A stretch of DNA of 64,000 bases from an uncultured Parolsenella sp. (GCF_934660935.1 NZ_CAKUIH010000011.1:3337-67336), one strand, 5' to 3'. Shown: positions 52,185-61,928, counted from the first letter of the stretch. Notes: generated from the sequence alone by a model not told the origin. Made by a program: numbers and translations.

Positions 52185-54017
52185 CTAGTTGTTGCTCTGG
52201 GTCGAATCGGCCGAGCTGTCGGTGCCGGGGGTCTCAGATCCGCCACCGGAGGTGCCAGTGTTTCCGCCAGCGTTGCCACCGTTCGAAGGCCTCGGGCCCT
52301 TCGAGATGATGAGGGTGATCTGGGTATCCTTGCCCTGCTTGCCGGTGGGGCTCTGCGAGATGACGCAGCCGGCCTCGACCTCGTCGCTGTACTGGCTGTT
52401 GCTCGTGTCGATGTTGGTGAAGCCGGCAGAGTTCAGGTCAGAGATGGCGCTCGACTTGCTCCAGCCAGCGTGGTTGCCAGCGTCTGCACTGCCCACGCCC
52501 GTGGAGATGTGGTAGGTGATGGTGTCACCCTCCTTGGCGTCACTCCCGGCCTGCTGGTCCTGGGTGGCGACCTTTCCGCTCTCGACAACGGTCGACTCGA
52601 CGGAGTCGCCTACGGCACCCTTGAGATTGACGGCGGCAAGTGCCTCCTCTGCCTGCGCGGGCGTCAGGTTCTTAAGGTCAGGAACCTTGACGGTCGCCGC
52701 GGGCTCCTTGCCCTTGGAGAAGACAAGCTTGACCTTCGTGCCCTTCTCGCACTGGGTATTGCGAGCCGGGTCCTGGCTCACGAGCTTGCCTTCCTCGATG
52801 TTGTCGTCGTACTGCTCGGACGTGCTCACGATAAACCAACCATCGCCGTACTCGGCGAGCTTCGCCGTGGCCTCATCCACCGTCATGCCTTCGAGGTTGG
52901 GCATTGCCTTCACAGAGGAATTGCCACCAAAGACGCTCATCGCGACACCGGCGATGATGGCGATCGCGGCAATGACTCCAATGACGATCGCGGCGACCTT
53001 GCCCTTGCTCTTGGGCTTCTCCTCCGGCACCTGCATGCCGGAAAGATTCGTTTGGGCGGTGGAAATGCGGCCGGTGGTCGCGGGGGACATTCCAACGGCG
53101 GCGCGAGGCATGGCCTGCGTGCGGCCTCCAGCCTGCGGGCGATTCATGGCCTGAGTCGGGCCGGCGGAGATGAGGGACGTGGCCTCGCCAAGGTTGACGA
53201 TGCGGCCGGCAAGGTAGTCATTCAGGACGCGACGCAGTTCGTCAGCGGTCTGGAAGCGCTCCGCGGGGTTCTTGCGCATGCACTTGAGGATGATGCCCTC
53301 GAGCGTTGCATCGACGTTGGGATTGACTTGGCTGGGAGGAATGGGCTGCTCGTTGACCTGCTTGAGAGCAACGGAGATGGCGTCGTCGCCGTCGAAAGGA
53401 ACTCGTCCCGTCGCGGCTTCATACATGACGATGCCGAGGGAGTAGAGGTCAGAGGTGGGGCCAAGCTCCTTGCCCTGCGTTTGCTCGGGCGAGACGTAGT
53501 GAGCGGTGCCAAGCACGGAATTATCAGCCGTGAGGTGGCTGTTCTTGGCGCGAGCGATGCCGAAGTCCATCACCTTGATGTTGCCGTTGGGCTGCACCAT
53601 GATGTTCTGCGGCTTGATGTCACGGTGGATGATGTCGTGCCTGTGGGCCTCGGAGAGGGCCTGGCAGATCTGCGAGCCAATCTGGGCGACCTTGCGGCAG
53701 TCGAGGGCTCCATGGTTGCGGATGCCGGTCTTGAGGTCCGTGCCGCGCAGGTACTCCATGACGATGTAGTACGTGTCGCCATCCTTGCCCCAGTCATAGA
53801 CGCCCACGATGTAGGGGCTCTGGAGTGCCGCGGCAGCCTGAGCCTCCTGCTTGAAGCGCGCAGCGAAGGACGGATCTGTTGCGTACTGCGGCAGCATCAT
53901 CTTGATGGCGACGGTGCGACCGAGCACCTGATCGAGACCGCGATAGACGGTCGCCATGCCTCCGATGCCAATCCTGTCCTGGACGGCATAGCGTCCGCCG
54001 AGTAGCTTGTCTGCCAT
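52185..54017 (-). CDS. pknB: PASTA-domain Ser/Thr protein kinase
   Basis: A 610-residue Hanks-type kinase. The glycine loop is GIGGMATVY, with Lys39, catalytic HRDIKPQN (131-138) and DFG (151-153), so the kinase is complete. A membrane span lies near residues 335-360. Three extracellular PASTA domains follow (about 365-570), which in this family sense muropeptides or lipid II. A Ser/Gly/Asn-rich tail ends the protein. I start it at ATG 54017 after GGGAG; an upstream frame to 54065 is weaker. It is last in the operon and regulates growth and division with PstP. Confidence 0.95.
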   Translation of the reverse strand: MADKLLGGRYAVQDRIGIGGMATVYRGLDQVLGRTVAIKMMLPQYATDPSFAARFKQEAQAAAALQSPYIVGVYDWGKDGDTYYIVMEYLRGTDLKTGIRNHGALDCRKVAQIGSQICQALSEAHRHDIIHRDIKPQNIMVQPNGNIKVMDFGIARAKNSHLTADNSVLGTAHYVSPEQTQGKELGPTSDLYSLGIVMYEAATGRVPFDGDDAISVALKQVNEQPIPPSQVNPNVDATLEGIILKCMRKNPAERFQTADELRRVLNDYLAGRIVNLGEATSLISAGPTQAMNRPQAGGRTQAMPRAAVGMSPATTGRISTAQTNLSGMQVPEEKPKSKGKVAAIVIGVIAAIAIIAGVAMSVFGGNSSVKAMPNLEGMTVDEATAKLAEYGDGWFIVSTSEQYDDNIEEGKLVSQDPARNTQCEKGTKVKLVFSKGKEPAATVKVPDLKNLTPAQAEEALAAVNLKGAVGDSVESTVVESGKVATQDQQAGSDAKEGDTITYHISTGVGSADAGNHAGWSKSSAISDLNSAGFTNIDTSNSQYSDEVEAGCVISQSPTGKQGKDTQITLIISKGPRPSNGGNAGGNTGTSGGGSETPGTDSSADSTQSNN

Positions 54018-54112
54018 GTGTGCTCCCATCAAACCTCTGCGCCCGTTGGCGCTCGTATCCATCATGCCATCAATGACGCCCGGAGGGCGTACTCGTTAGT
54101 GTTAGTCGTCCA

Positions 54113-56980
54113 TCAGCTTGATCCTTGCGCCTGCGCGTTGAGCGACTTGGAGAGGACTTGGCCGGCAAGCCTTGCCGCAAGGCCGCTCACGTTGTCATCG
54201 TCAGAGCCCTCGACGCATATCGAAATGGCGAGCGTCGGGTTGTCATAGGGCGCGAATCCAATGAAGGTGGAGTTGATCTGACCGCCTGCGACCTCAGCGG
54301 TGCCCGTCTTGCCGGCCACGCGCGCGCCGTAGACCTGGGCCGCTACGCCCGTGCCGTTCTGGACGACGTCGAGCATTGCCTCCTTGACCTGCTGTGCGGT
54401 CTCTGCCGTCACGGCCTGCCCGAGACTTCGGGGTTTGGTCGTGGTGATGGTGACGCCTTCGGGTGAGAGCACGTGATCGACCAGATACGGGCTCATGACA
54501 ACGCCGTTGTTGGCGATGGCAGCGGCCACGACGGCGTTCTGCATCACCGTGGTCTGGGGGCCAGCCGGGCTCGAATGCTGGCCGACGGGCTGGCCGGCGC
54601 CCGCCCATGCGGTCTCCCACTCCGTCATCTCGGACGCGTCTGGCATGAGCGATGCCGTAACGTGGAAGTCCTGGCCCAGCGTCGTGCCGTAGCCGAAGGC
54701 CTTCGCGTAATCGACGAGGGTGCTTGCTCCAACGTGGACGGCTAGCTGGCCAAACGCTGTGTTCGAGCTGTGCGTGAAGGCGTTGCGAAGCGTGGTCGTG
54801 CCGAAGTCCTCGTCGGAGACGTTCGTGACATCGGCGCCCCCGATGTTGATGCGCGCGGGTGCGTCGATCGAACTGTCGAGAGTCGCCGCGCCAGAGTCGA
54901 GGGCGGCGGAAAGGGTCACGACCTTGAACGTGGATCCGGGCGTGTACAGTGAAGCGCAGCTGCGGTCGACGAGCTCGCCGCTACTGTCTCCGGTCGAGAG
55001 AATGGTCGAGATGTCGTTGTAGGAGAACGTGGGCGAGGATGCCTTTGCGAGGACGGCGCCCGTGGTGGGGTCGAGCACGACGATTGAGCCGACGTGCCCC
55101 TCGAGGGCCTCCTCAGCTGCTTGTTGAATCTGAGAGTTGATGGTGACAACGACGGAGTTGCCAGGTTGGTTCACGCCCGCGAGCGAATACAGGGCATTCT
55201 GCCAGTTGGAGTAATCTGCGTGACCGGTGAGGGAGTCGTTCATCGACGCTTCGATGCCTGTGGCGCCGTACTGGGTCGAAACGTATCCAACGGTATGGGC
55301 GGCGAGGCTGCCCTGCGGATACGTGCGCACATAGGTGCCGTCTGCCTGCTTGAGGGACTCTGCGAGCGTCACGCCGTCTGAGGTGAGGATGGCGCCGCGC
55401 TGCACGTAGGCACTTCTCGCAATCGTGTGGTTGTTGTTGGGCAGCTGCTGGTAATAGCTTGCCTTTATTACCTGGATATAGGTCAGGTTCGCGATAAGGG
55501 CCGCGAATAGCAACGTGAAGAAGGTCACGAGTAGGGTCAGTCGGTTGCCAAGTGCAACACGCCCCAGAACTCCGCCCTCAGAGGTGCCGAGGCCGAAGTG
55601 TGCCCGCGCGTGCTTGCCCTGCACGACCGGAGCGCCGCCAGTAGATCCGGGCGCCAGGAGCGGGGAGGGGCTTGCACTCGTGCCGTCGCCAGAGGGCAGT
55701 GCCGTGCGCCCCGTGCCCTCGTCGCCGGCGCGCAGAAGCAGGCCGATGACGATGAAGCTTGAGAGCAGGCTCGAGCCGCCCTGGCTCATGAACGGCAGGG
55801 TCACGCCCGTGAGGGGCAGAAGCTTCGTGACGCCTCCAACGATGAGGAACGCCTGGAAGGAGAGAGCCGTCGTGAGGCCAACCGCGGTGAACGCACTCAT
55901 GTCGCTCTTCGCACGCGCCGCGGTGGTGAGGCCGCGTACCGCGAGAAGCATAAAGAGGAGCAGCACGGCGGCACCGCCGAGAAGACCCATTTCCTCCGCG
56001 ACGGCGGAGAAGATGAAGTCGCTCTTCACCACGGGGATGAGCGTGGGCATGCCCTTGCCAATGCCGGAGCCGACGAGGCCTCCGTCAGCAAGCGAGTAGA
56101 TGGATTGAACGATTTGGAGTCCAGAGCCGGATGGGTCTGCGAAGGGATCGAGCCAGATCTGGAAGCGCACGCGGACGTGCGAGAAGAACTTATAAGAGAG
56201 AGCTCCGCCGATGGCGAGCAGTGCCAGGCTGACGAGGACATAGCCAATGCGACCGGTCGCGACATAGAGCATGACAACGAAGAGGGTGAAGAACAGCACA
56301 GCGCTGCCAAGGTCGCGCTCGAAGACGACGACGACCAGGCACATGCCCCACATGACGAGCATCGGGGTGAGCATGCGCAGGCGCGGCAGCGTGAACGGGC
56401 CCACCTTGTGCGAGGACGCTGACAGCAACTCGCGGTTCTCGGAGAGATAGGCGGCAAGGAACAGGACGATGAGGATCTTCGCGATCTCGCCTGGCTGGAA
56501 CGAGAAGCCGCCGATGCGTATCCAGAGCTTCGAGCCATAGATCTCCGTACCGAAGATAGCCGGCATGAGCAGGAGCGCCACGCCGGTGAGACCGAGCGTG
56601 AACTTATAATCCGCAAGCCTGTCGAGGTTGGGGATGAGTATGAGCGTCGCCACCATGGCCGCGACGGAGACGAACAGCCACACGACCTGTCCCATGGCGT
56701 CCTCGGGCGCAAGGCGCGTGACAAACGTGATGCCAATGCCCGAGAGGATGAAGACGAGGGGCAGTATTGCTGGGTCAGCTCCCGGGGCAAGCAGGCGTAT
56801 GGCGATATGTGCCGCCACGAAGGCGACGATGAGGCCGATGGGCACCGAGAGCGTCTCGAGCGAAAGCTGCGCTCCCGTGTTCATGACATACATGGAATAG
56901 AGCAGGAGCACCGGCACGGCTCCGGCAATAAGCAGGAGGAGCTCGGTGGCGCGGCGAGAACCGCCAATCTGTTTGGTCAT
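54113..56980 (-). CDS. SEDS (FtsW/RodA)-PBP class B fusion
   Basis: A 955-residue natural fusion. Residues 1-420 are a SEDS glycosyltransferase with about ten spans, the catalytic Asp area WLDPFADP (Asp278) and a final GGSSLLSSFI span. Residues 420-475 are a Pro/Ser/Gly linker; a further span lies near 480-500. Residues 520-950 are a transpeptidase with SxxK STFK (Ser683), SSN (738-740) and KTG (891-893). So polymerase and crosslinker sit on one chain, where other Actinobacteria have rodA and pbpA as separate adjacent genes. ATG 56980 follows pstP directly, with GGAGG. Confidence 0.93.
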   Translation of the reverse strand: MTKQIGGSRRATELLLLIAGAVPVLLLYSMYVMNTGAQLSLETLSVPIGLIVAFVAAHIAIRLLAPGADPAILPLVFILSGIGITFVTRLAPEDAMGQVVWLFVSVAAMVATLILIPNLDRLADYKFTLGLTGVALLLMPAIFGTEIYGSKLWIRIGGFSFQPGEIAKILIVLFLAAYLSENRELLSASSHKVGPFTLPRLRMLTPMLVMWGMCLVVVVFERDLGSAVLFFTLFVVMLYVATGRIGYVLVSLALLAIGGALSYKFFSHVRVRFQIWLDPFADPSGSGLQIVQSIYSLADGGLVGSGIGKGMPTLIPVVKSDFIFSAVAEEMGLLGGAAVLLLFMLLAVRGLTTAARAKSDMSAFTAVGLTTALSFQAFLIVGGVTKLLPLTGVTLPFMSQGGSSLLSSFIVIGLLLRAGDEGTGRTALPSGDGTSASPSPLLAPGSTGGAPVVQGKHARAHFGLGTSEGGVLGRVALGNRLTLLVTFFTLLFAALIANLTYIQVIKASYYQQLPNNNHTIARSAYVQRGAILTSDGVTLAESLKQADGTYVRTYPQGSLAAHTVGYVSTQYGATGIEASMNDSLTGHADYSNWQNALYSLAGVNQPGNSVVVTINSQIQQAAEEALEGHVGSIVVLDPTTGAVLAKASSPTFSYNDISTILSTGDSSGELVDRSCASLYTPGSTFKVVTLSAALDSGAATLDSSIDAPARINIGGADVTNVSDEDFGTTTLRNAFTHSSNTAFGQLAVHVGASTLVDYAKAFGYGTTLGQDFHVTASLMPDASEMTEWETAWAGAGQPVGQHSSPAGPQTTVMQNAVVAAAIANNGVVMSPYLVDHVLSPEGVTITTTKPRSLGQAVTAETAQQVKEAMLDVVQNGTGVAAQVYGARVAGKTGTAEVAGGQINSTFIGFAPYDNPTLAISICVEGSDDDNVSGLAARLAGQVLSKSLNAQAQGSS

Positions 56981-56981
56981 G

Positions 56982-58349
56982 CTACGCGCCTCCTTCGGCA
57001 CCTGTGGTCACTACATCTGCTCCGGTTTCCGCAGCTTCTGGGCCGGATGCCCCGAGGGTGCTTCCAACTGCGCCGTCCGTACTGTCAGATTGCGCGTCGT
57101 CCGCGGCCTTTTGAGCCTTGGCGCGCGCTTCTTCAATCTGGGTCTGGTAGGCCTGGACCGTGGTTAGCGCGTCGTCTCTACTAGCAACTGGGATGCCAGC
57201 AGCGAGCTGGTGCTGGGTCGACTCGGGGAGGTCGGCGATGCTCACCTGGGTACTCTCCTCGAGACTCGAGAGCGGAATCCCGAAGGCGCTGCTATGGATG
57301 CCCTGGTAAATACCCACTCGCCCGCCGTCTGCGCCGATATACCAAGAGGAGCGGATAAAAAACCCGAGCGCGATGGACAGAACGACGGCGAGCCCCAGCA
57401 ACACCGCGAGCCAACCAAGTACTGCCCGGCGCCGCGCCAGACGGCGAGCCTCCTCGCGCCCGTCACTTACGACATCGACGACGATGACGGACACGTTGTC
57501 ATGGCCACCGGCTTCAAGCGCGGCAGCGACGAGCTGGTCCGTGCAGTCGATGGGCGTCGCCGAAGAAACGGAGAGAAGCTCGATTTGGGCGTCGGGAATC
57601 ATGGAGGAGAGGCCGTCGGAGCAGAGGATGATGCGGTCCCCGCGCTCGATATCGAGTGAGAAGTGATCCGCGTACATGTCTGGGTCGGAGCCGAGAGCTC
57701 GAGTGATGATGGAGCGCGAGGGGTGTACGCGAGCTTCGTCCGCCGTAATCTCTCCAGCGTCGACGAGTTCCTCGACGTACGAGTGGTCATGCGTGAGGCG
57801 CACGAGGGTGCCGGCGCGCAGGAGGTAGATGCGCGAGTCGCCCACGTGCGCGATGGCCATCTTGGTGCCCTCGATGATGCAGCAGGTTGCGGTGCATCCC
57901 ATGCCAGGCTTGCCCTCGCCGTTCGCTGCCCCCTGGATGACGGCTTCGTTCGCTGCCTCGATGGCGGCGCCAAGCAGTGTGTCATCAGCGTGTTCCGGGG
58001 CATGGCTGGCGATGGTGCGAACCGCGATGGAACTTGCGACTTCGCCCGCGGCGTGTCCACCCATGCCATCGCAAACGCCAAAGAGCGGATTCCTTACGAG
58101 GTAGGAGTCTTCGTTGTGGCCGCGTACGAGGCCCACGTCCGTGCGCCCCGCCCAGGAAAGGCGTGTATCGGCACCCATTTCGAGGCCCGCACCGGGACGA
58201 GAGTCGAGGTCGAATGCCGGCGCGTGTGGGTCATGGGTATCGTGACGGCGATGCGCGCGAAGATGGGGCCCGCCATGGCCGATGTGGCCAACGAGGGGCA
58301 AGGGGCCCGTCGAGCCCAGGGGATTATTGTGTCCGAGAGCGGAGCTCAT
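56982..58349 (-). CDS. pstP: PP2C-type phosphatase
   Basis: A 455-residue Ser/Thr phosphatase that reverses PknB phosphorylation. The PP2C motifs GLVRGHNEDS, GVCDGMGGHAAGE, AHVGDSRIYLL, CSDGLSSMI and GGHDNVSVIVVD are all present. A membrane span lies near residues 320-340 with an extracellular tail that ends Ala/Ser/Glu/Thr-rich. The N-terminus has a roughly 60-residue His/Gly/Pro-rich extension of low complexity. Its start overlaps the FHA gene upstream by four bases (ATGA). Confidence 0.94.
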   Translation of the reverse strand: MSSALGHNNPLGSTGPLPLVGHIGHGGPHLRAHRRHDTHDPHAPAFDLDSRPGAGLEMGADTRLSWAGRTDVGLVRGHNEDSYLVRNPLFGVCDGMGGHAAGEVASSIAVRTIASHAPEHADDTLLGAAIEAANEAVIQGAANGEGKPGMGCTATCCIIEGTKMAIAHVGDSRIYLLRAGTLVRLTHDHSYVEELVDAGEITADEARVHPSRSIITRALGSDPDMYADHFSLDIERGDRIILCSDGLSSMIPDAQIELLSVSSATPIDCTDQLVAAALEAGGHDNVSVIVVDVVSDGREEARRLARRRAVLGWLAVLLGLAVVLSIALGFFIRSSWYIGADGGRVGIYQGIHSSAFGIPLSSLEESTQVSIADLPESTQHQLAAGIPVASRDDALTTVQAYQTQIEEARAKAQKAADDAQSDSTDGAVGSTLGASGPEAAETGADVVTTGAEGGA

Positions 58350-58759
58350 CGACGGCTCACCCTCATGACCACGTCTCCAACCTGCACTTCGTCGCCGTCA
58401 CGCAGGGTGACGGGATCGAGGATGAGGCGGCCGTTCACAAGCGTGCCGTTTGTGGAGTGAAGGTCTTCGAGTACGAGTGCGGGCCCCTGCAGGGTGAAGC
58501 GGGCGTGGGTGGAGGAGACGATTGGCTCGGCGATGACGATGTCGCTCGAGGGCGATCGACCGATGACGACGGGGCCGAGCATGTCTACGTGGAGGCCGCG
58601 AAGCTGGCGCGGGCCCTTGTCCACGTCGACACACCAGATTGCCGGGTCCTTGCGCTGGCCCCTGACGAGGCCGATTCCCGTTTTCATAACGACGAACAGG
58701 AACAGGTAGAGAACCACGACGAGGGCAATGCGCCCCATGAACAGGACGAGGTCGATCAT
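58346..58759 (-). CDS. fhaB: Membrane-anchored FHA protein
   Basis: A 137-residue protein with one N-terminal span and a C-terminal FHA domain (VIGRSPSSDIVI, VSSTHARF, LHSTNGTLVNG), which binds phosphothreonine. The domain order and position match FhaB of Actinobacteria, which recruits PASTA-kinase substrates. It overlaps pstP by four bases and lies one base after fhaA. The three FHA hallmark residues (Gly, Ser-His, Asn) are intact. Confidence 0.9.
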   Translation of the reverse strand: MIDLVLFMGRIALVVVLYLFLFVVMKTGIGLVRGQRKDPAIWCVDVDKGPRQLRGLHVDMLGPVVIGRSPSSDIVIAEPIVSSTHARFTLQGPALVLEDLHSTNGTLVNGRLILDPVTLRDGDEVQVGDVVMRVSRR

Positions 58760-58760
58760 A

Positions 58761-59927
58761 TTAGTTCTCCCTGAACTCGAGGTTCGTGAGACCCAGAGTG
58801 ATCAGGTCGCCGTCGCGAAGCGAGCACTCGTCGATGTCCACGTCGTTTACGAGCGTGCCATTGGTCGAGTTGAGGTCGCGAATGCGCCAAGTCTGGCCGT
58901 CAAAGGAAAGCTCTGCGTGCGAGCGAGAGACATTGGGGTCGTGAATCACGATGCCGCCCGCGGAACGCTCGCGGCCGATGACAGTGCGCGGCGCGCTCGC
59001 CGTGAAGGTGCGGCCAGACTTGCGATCGATGAGCAGGCACGCTGCGGGGTTGGCTGCGGGTGCGGGAGCCGCCGGTGCCACGCGGACCGTCTGGGGTGCG
59101 GGCTGCGGAGCAGCGTATGCCTGATGCGGGGCGGCGGCGCCGGGGATGGCCCGGGCGGCTGCGCCTGCGGCGAAGCCGGCAGCTGCCGCGGGAACGGCGG
59201 AAGCCGCGGATGCCGGGGTGGCTGCGGCGACGGGGGCAGGCGCGGCGACGGGAGCCATGGGTGTCGGCGCCTGGGAAGCACGGCTGCCCACGAGGGGCAC
59301 GTTCTGATACTGACGCGCAGCACGGCCCTGGGCGAAGAAGGCGTCCTCCGCCTCGAGAACCGCCTCCTGCGGCATTACGTCGAGGCCGCTCTCCATGTTG
59401 GAGAGGGGTGCCGCCTGAGGCTGGGGCTGGGGGATGGGACGCATCCCGGGTGTCTGGGCGCGCGAGCTTGCGGCCCCGCCGAGGCCGCCATCAAGGGAAG
59501 AGTCCGCGCCAAGGAAGCGGGCCTCCTCCTCGCGAAGACGGTTGAGGGTGCCGGCATCGACGTTTTCGGCGAAGACGGAGAAGCGGCCGCTCTTGAGAGA
59601 GGGATCCGCCATAAAGCGAACGACGGGCTTGCCAACGAAGACGTAGCCCTTGCCCTGTGCCTGCCCCTCGATGAACTGGGAGGTTTCCTTGGTGAGCTGT
59701 GCGTAAAGCGGACGCATCGTGATGTCGTCCTCGCTGGAGATGAGGATAGTGTAGAGAGCCGGCGCGGTGTCAACGCCGTTGATGACGAAGGTCTCCGCCT
59801 CCATCTCGCGCGCGGCCTTCTTGGCAAGCTTCTTGAAGGAGAAGGGGGCGGTGACGCCCTGCGTGGTGGCGCCAAAGAGGCTACCCACGCGCTGCTCGAA
59901 GACGTTCAGAAAGTTCACGTCACTCAT
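58761..59927 (-). CDS. fhaA: FHA protein with DUF3662 domain
   Basis: A 388-residue protein. The N-terminal FhaA domain (DUF3662) is at about residues 1-130 (EQRVGSLFG, SSEDDITMRPLY). A long Ala/Pro-rich linker (about 160-285) follows. The C-terminal FHA domain (VIGRERSAGGIVIHDPNVSRSHAEL, LNSTNGTLVND) is at about 310-385. In mycobacteria FhaA binds the phosphorylated pseudokinase MviN/MurJ partner. The gene starts within the end of the preceding kinase (eight-base overlap). Confidence 0.93.
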   Translation of the reverse strand: MSDVNFLNVFEQRVGSLFGATTQGVTAPFSFKKLAKKAAREMEAETFVINGVDTAPALYTILISSEDDITMRPLYAQLTKETSQFIEGQAQGKGYVFVGKPVVRFMADPSLKSGRFSVFAENVDAGTLNRLREEEARFLGADSSLDGGLGGAASSRAQTPGMRPIPQPQPQAAPLSNMESGLDVMPQEAVLEAEDAFFAQGRAARQYQNVPLVGSRASQAPTPMAPVAAPAPVAAATPASAASAVPAAAAGFAAGAAARAIPGAAAPHQAYAAPQPAPQTVRVAPAAPAPAANPAACLLIDRKSGRTFTASAPRTVIGRERSAGGIVIHDPNVSRSHAELSFDGQTWRIRDLNSTNGTLVNDVDIDECSLRDGDLITLGLTNLEFREN

Positions 59928-61701
59928 CCTCCCAGGTGTCGGACACAGGGCCCAGGGTCATGATTGAAATGCTCATAAGTATTAGACAGACTAGCGCAAC
60001 TGCGATGTCGCAAATGGACGGCGTGGTCCATAACCCACCATTCTCCACTCTGGCAGAGAAGACGAGGGTCGCTATGAGGATGGCGCAGCAGGTCACTTGG
60101 GCGGCAGCGCACGCCGCGTTGGAGCGCCGCTTCGAAATGAGAGCGCAGGCCAGAGAGGCACCGGCGCAGCCAACTGCCATGAGCCACGAGCTGCCGCTCG
60201 TGACCGTTCTACCAACCGCCGAGGCGAACGACGCCCCGTCGCTTGAAGCAAGCGCTGACGTCAAGAACATGGCGAGGACTCCTCCGAGGGCCGAGGTCGC
60301 AGCTGCCGGGAGCGGTGACAGGCACGCGCCGGCAAGGGCGGCGCTTCCCACCGGGGATCCAGTGGCGCAGCCTAGAAGCAGCGCGGCGTGCGAAAGCCTG
60401 CTTGCGGGGCTTACGTGCGTCTGCCAGAGATAGAGCGCCGCGCCGGCTAGCGCTGCGATGAGGAATGCCGGGGAGTATGCGCCGGGGGTCACAAGCGTTA
60501 TCACGTAGACGAGCGTGGTGAACGTCCCTCCGGCTGCGGGCAATGCCGCCGAGAACGCAGCCGGAACAAGTGTCGATGCCGCGGCCAGTGGCATCGACTC
60601 AATGTTGAGCCCGATGAGGCGCGCTATCGCCGGAATGCAGCGAAGGCAGACGGCGCCCGAAACGGCGGCGCAAACGACGCGGGAGGTCGCATTCGGTAGC
60701 CACGGGTAACGCTCTGCGATGCCCACGCGCATCGCAGCGTTCCACACCTCGTCAGCAGGGCCGGTTTCGTCCCTTGCCTGCGCGAGGAGGTCGGCCACGG
60801 ACGCGCGACCCTCTGCCTCGTCCCCGAGATAGGGGAGAACTGCGCGGGCAAGCTCGCCTGCCGTAGACGGGCGCCTGCCAGGGTCCGCGCTGAGGGCTTC
60901 CGCGATTTGGTCGCTTACGGGTCCTGCGAGTTCTGGCTCCACCTTGGCTAGCGGCCTCGCTCCCTTTTCGATTCTCCTGAGCGATGCGTCCGCATCCTTG
61001 GCGAGAAACGGGCATGAACCGGTCAACGCTTGGTAGCAGACGCAGGCGAGGGCGAAGACGTCCGTGCGCTCGTCGACGTAGTCTCCCGTGAGCTGCTCTG
61101 GGGGCATATAGCCAACCGTGCCTCCTCGAGCGCCTTCCCAACCCGCGGCGCTCGCAAGGCTCGCCATGCCAAAGTCACCGAGCTTGACGTTTCCCTGCGC
61201 GTCTATAAAGACGTTCGATGGCTTGATATCAAGGTGTAGGACACCCTCGGCGTGCGCGTGGTCGAGCGCTGAGGCGAGGCTCGAGAGCAGGTGCGCGCAC
61301 TCGTCATAAGTGAGAACGCCGCCCTCGACACGCGACATGAGCTCGGCCAGGGTCATGCCGTCAACGAATTCCATGATGAGGTACGCGGTTCCTCCGCGTA
61401 CCTCGAAGTCGTGGACGGTGACGATGTTCTGATCCGTTAGGCGCGAGGTAATGCGTGCCTCCGAGAGGGCCTCTGAGAGCGTGGAGGCACCCATGCCGGG
61501 CGCGGTTTCGAGGGGAATGCACTTGATAGCGACTTTGCGGTCGAGGCGCGTGTCCCAGCAGACGCGGACCTCGCCAAATCCACCCGTGCCTCGAGTTTCG
61601 ACGGTGCGATAGCGCCCGAGCAGCAATGGCTGATCGGTCTCAGGCTGCGCCTGGTTGGTGGCAACGGCCCATCCCTGTTGTTTGGGGGCGGGTGTCTGCA
61701 C
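59920..61701 (-). CDS. Polytopic Ser/Thr kinase
   Basis: A 593-residue protein. The kinase domain has a glycine loop GTGGFGEV (38-45), Lys60, HLDIKPSN (156-163) and DFG (176-178). Leu replaces the usual Arg of HRD, so it is a non-RD kinase, although Asp158 is kept. Unlike PknA/PknB it ends in an Ala-rich region of about eight membrane spans (about 350-590) with no PASTA domain. I chose GTG 61701; the longer frame to 61779 overlaps the promoter. First gene of the operon; likely a second regulator of division. Confidence 0.85.
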   Translation of the reverse strand: MQTPAPKQQGWAVATNQAQPETDQPLLLGRYRTVETRGTGGFGEVRVCWDTRLDRKVAIKCIPLETAPGMGASTLSEALSEARITSRLTDQNIVTVHDFEVRGGTAYLIMEFVDGMTLAELMSRVEGGVLTYDECAHLLSSLASALDHAHAEGVLHLDIKPSNVFIDAQGNVKLGDFGMASLASAAGWEGARGGTVGYMPPEQLTGDYVDERTDVFALACVCYQALTGSCPFLAKDADASLRRIEKGARPLAKVEPELAGPVSDQIAEALSADPGRRPSTAGELARAVLPYLGDEAEGRASVADLLAQARDETGPADEVWNAAMRVGIAERYPWLPNATSRVVCAAVSGAVCLRCIPAIARLIGLNIESMPLAAASTLVPAAFSAALPAAGGTFTTLVYVITLVTPGAYSPAFLIAALAGAALYLWQTHVSPASRLSHAALLLGCATGSPVGSAALAGACLSPLPAAATSALGGVLAMFLTSALASSDGASFASAVGRTVTSGSSWLMAVGCAGASLACALISKRRSNAACAAAQVTCCAILIATLVFSARVENGGLWTTPSICDIAVALVCLILMSISIMTLGPVSDTWEDE

Positions 61702-61750
61702 GGCGTTTGTCCTCGTTTCAGCTGCGTGTGCCGGTGCGTTGATTGGGGTA

Positions 61751-61779
61751 ATTCTAGCAGCACGAGCGAAGAGGTACAA
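61751..61779 (-). promoter_or_regulatory. Promoter of the kinase/division operon
   Basis: On the minus strand TTGTAC (61779-61774), a 17-base spacer and TAGAAT (61756-61751), about 50 bases before the chosen GTG. Its position excludes the longer start. Confidence 0.65.
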
Positions 61780-61787
61780 AAAAGTTC

Positions 61788-61817
61788 TTGCACAATTGAG
61801 ATGGCATGGGTTACTAT
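61788..61817 (+). promoter_or_regulatory. Promoter of tRNA-Leu
   Basis: TTGCAC (61788-61793), 18-base spacer, TACTAT (61812-61817), 13 bases before the tRNA. It is divergent from the kinase promoter. Confidence 0.65.
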
Positions 61818-61830
61818 CTACCCTGCATCT

Positions 61831-61917
61831 GCGGGCGTGGCGGAATTGGCAGACGCGTACGGTTCAGGTCCGTATGGGGGCAACCCCATGAAGGTTCAAG
61901 TCCTTTCGCCCGCACCA
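61831..61917 (+). tRNA. tRNA-Leu (anticodon CAG)
   Basis: An 87-base class II tRNA with encoded CCA. The acceptor is GCGGGCG with CGCCCGC. The anticodon loop gives CAG, and the long variable arm forms a TGGGGG/CCCCA stem. Confidence 0.95.
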
Positions 61918-61928
61918 TGTTAATGAGG

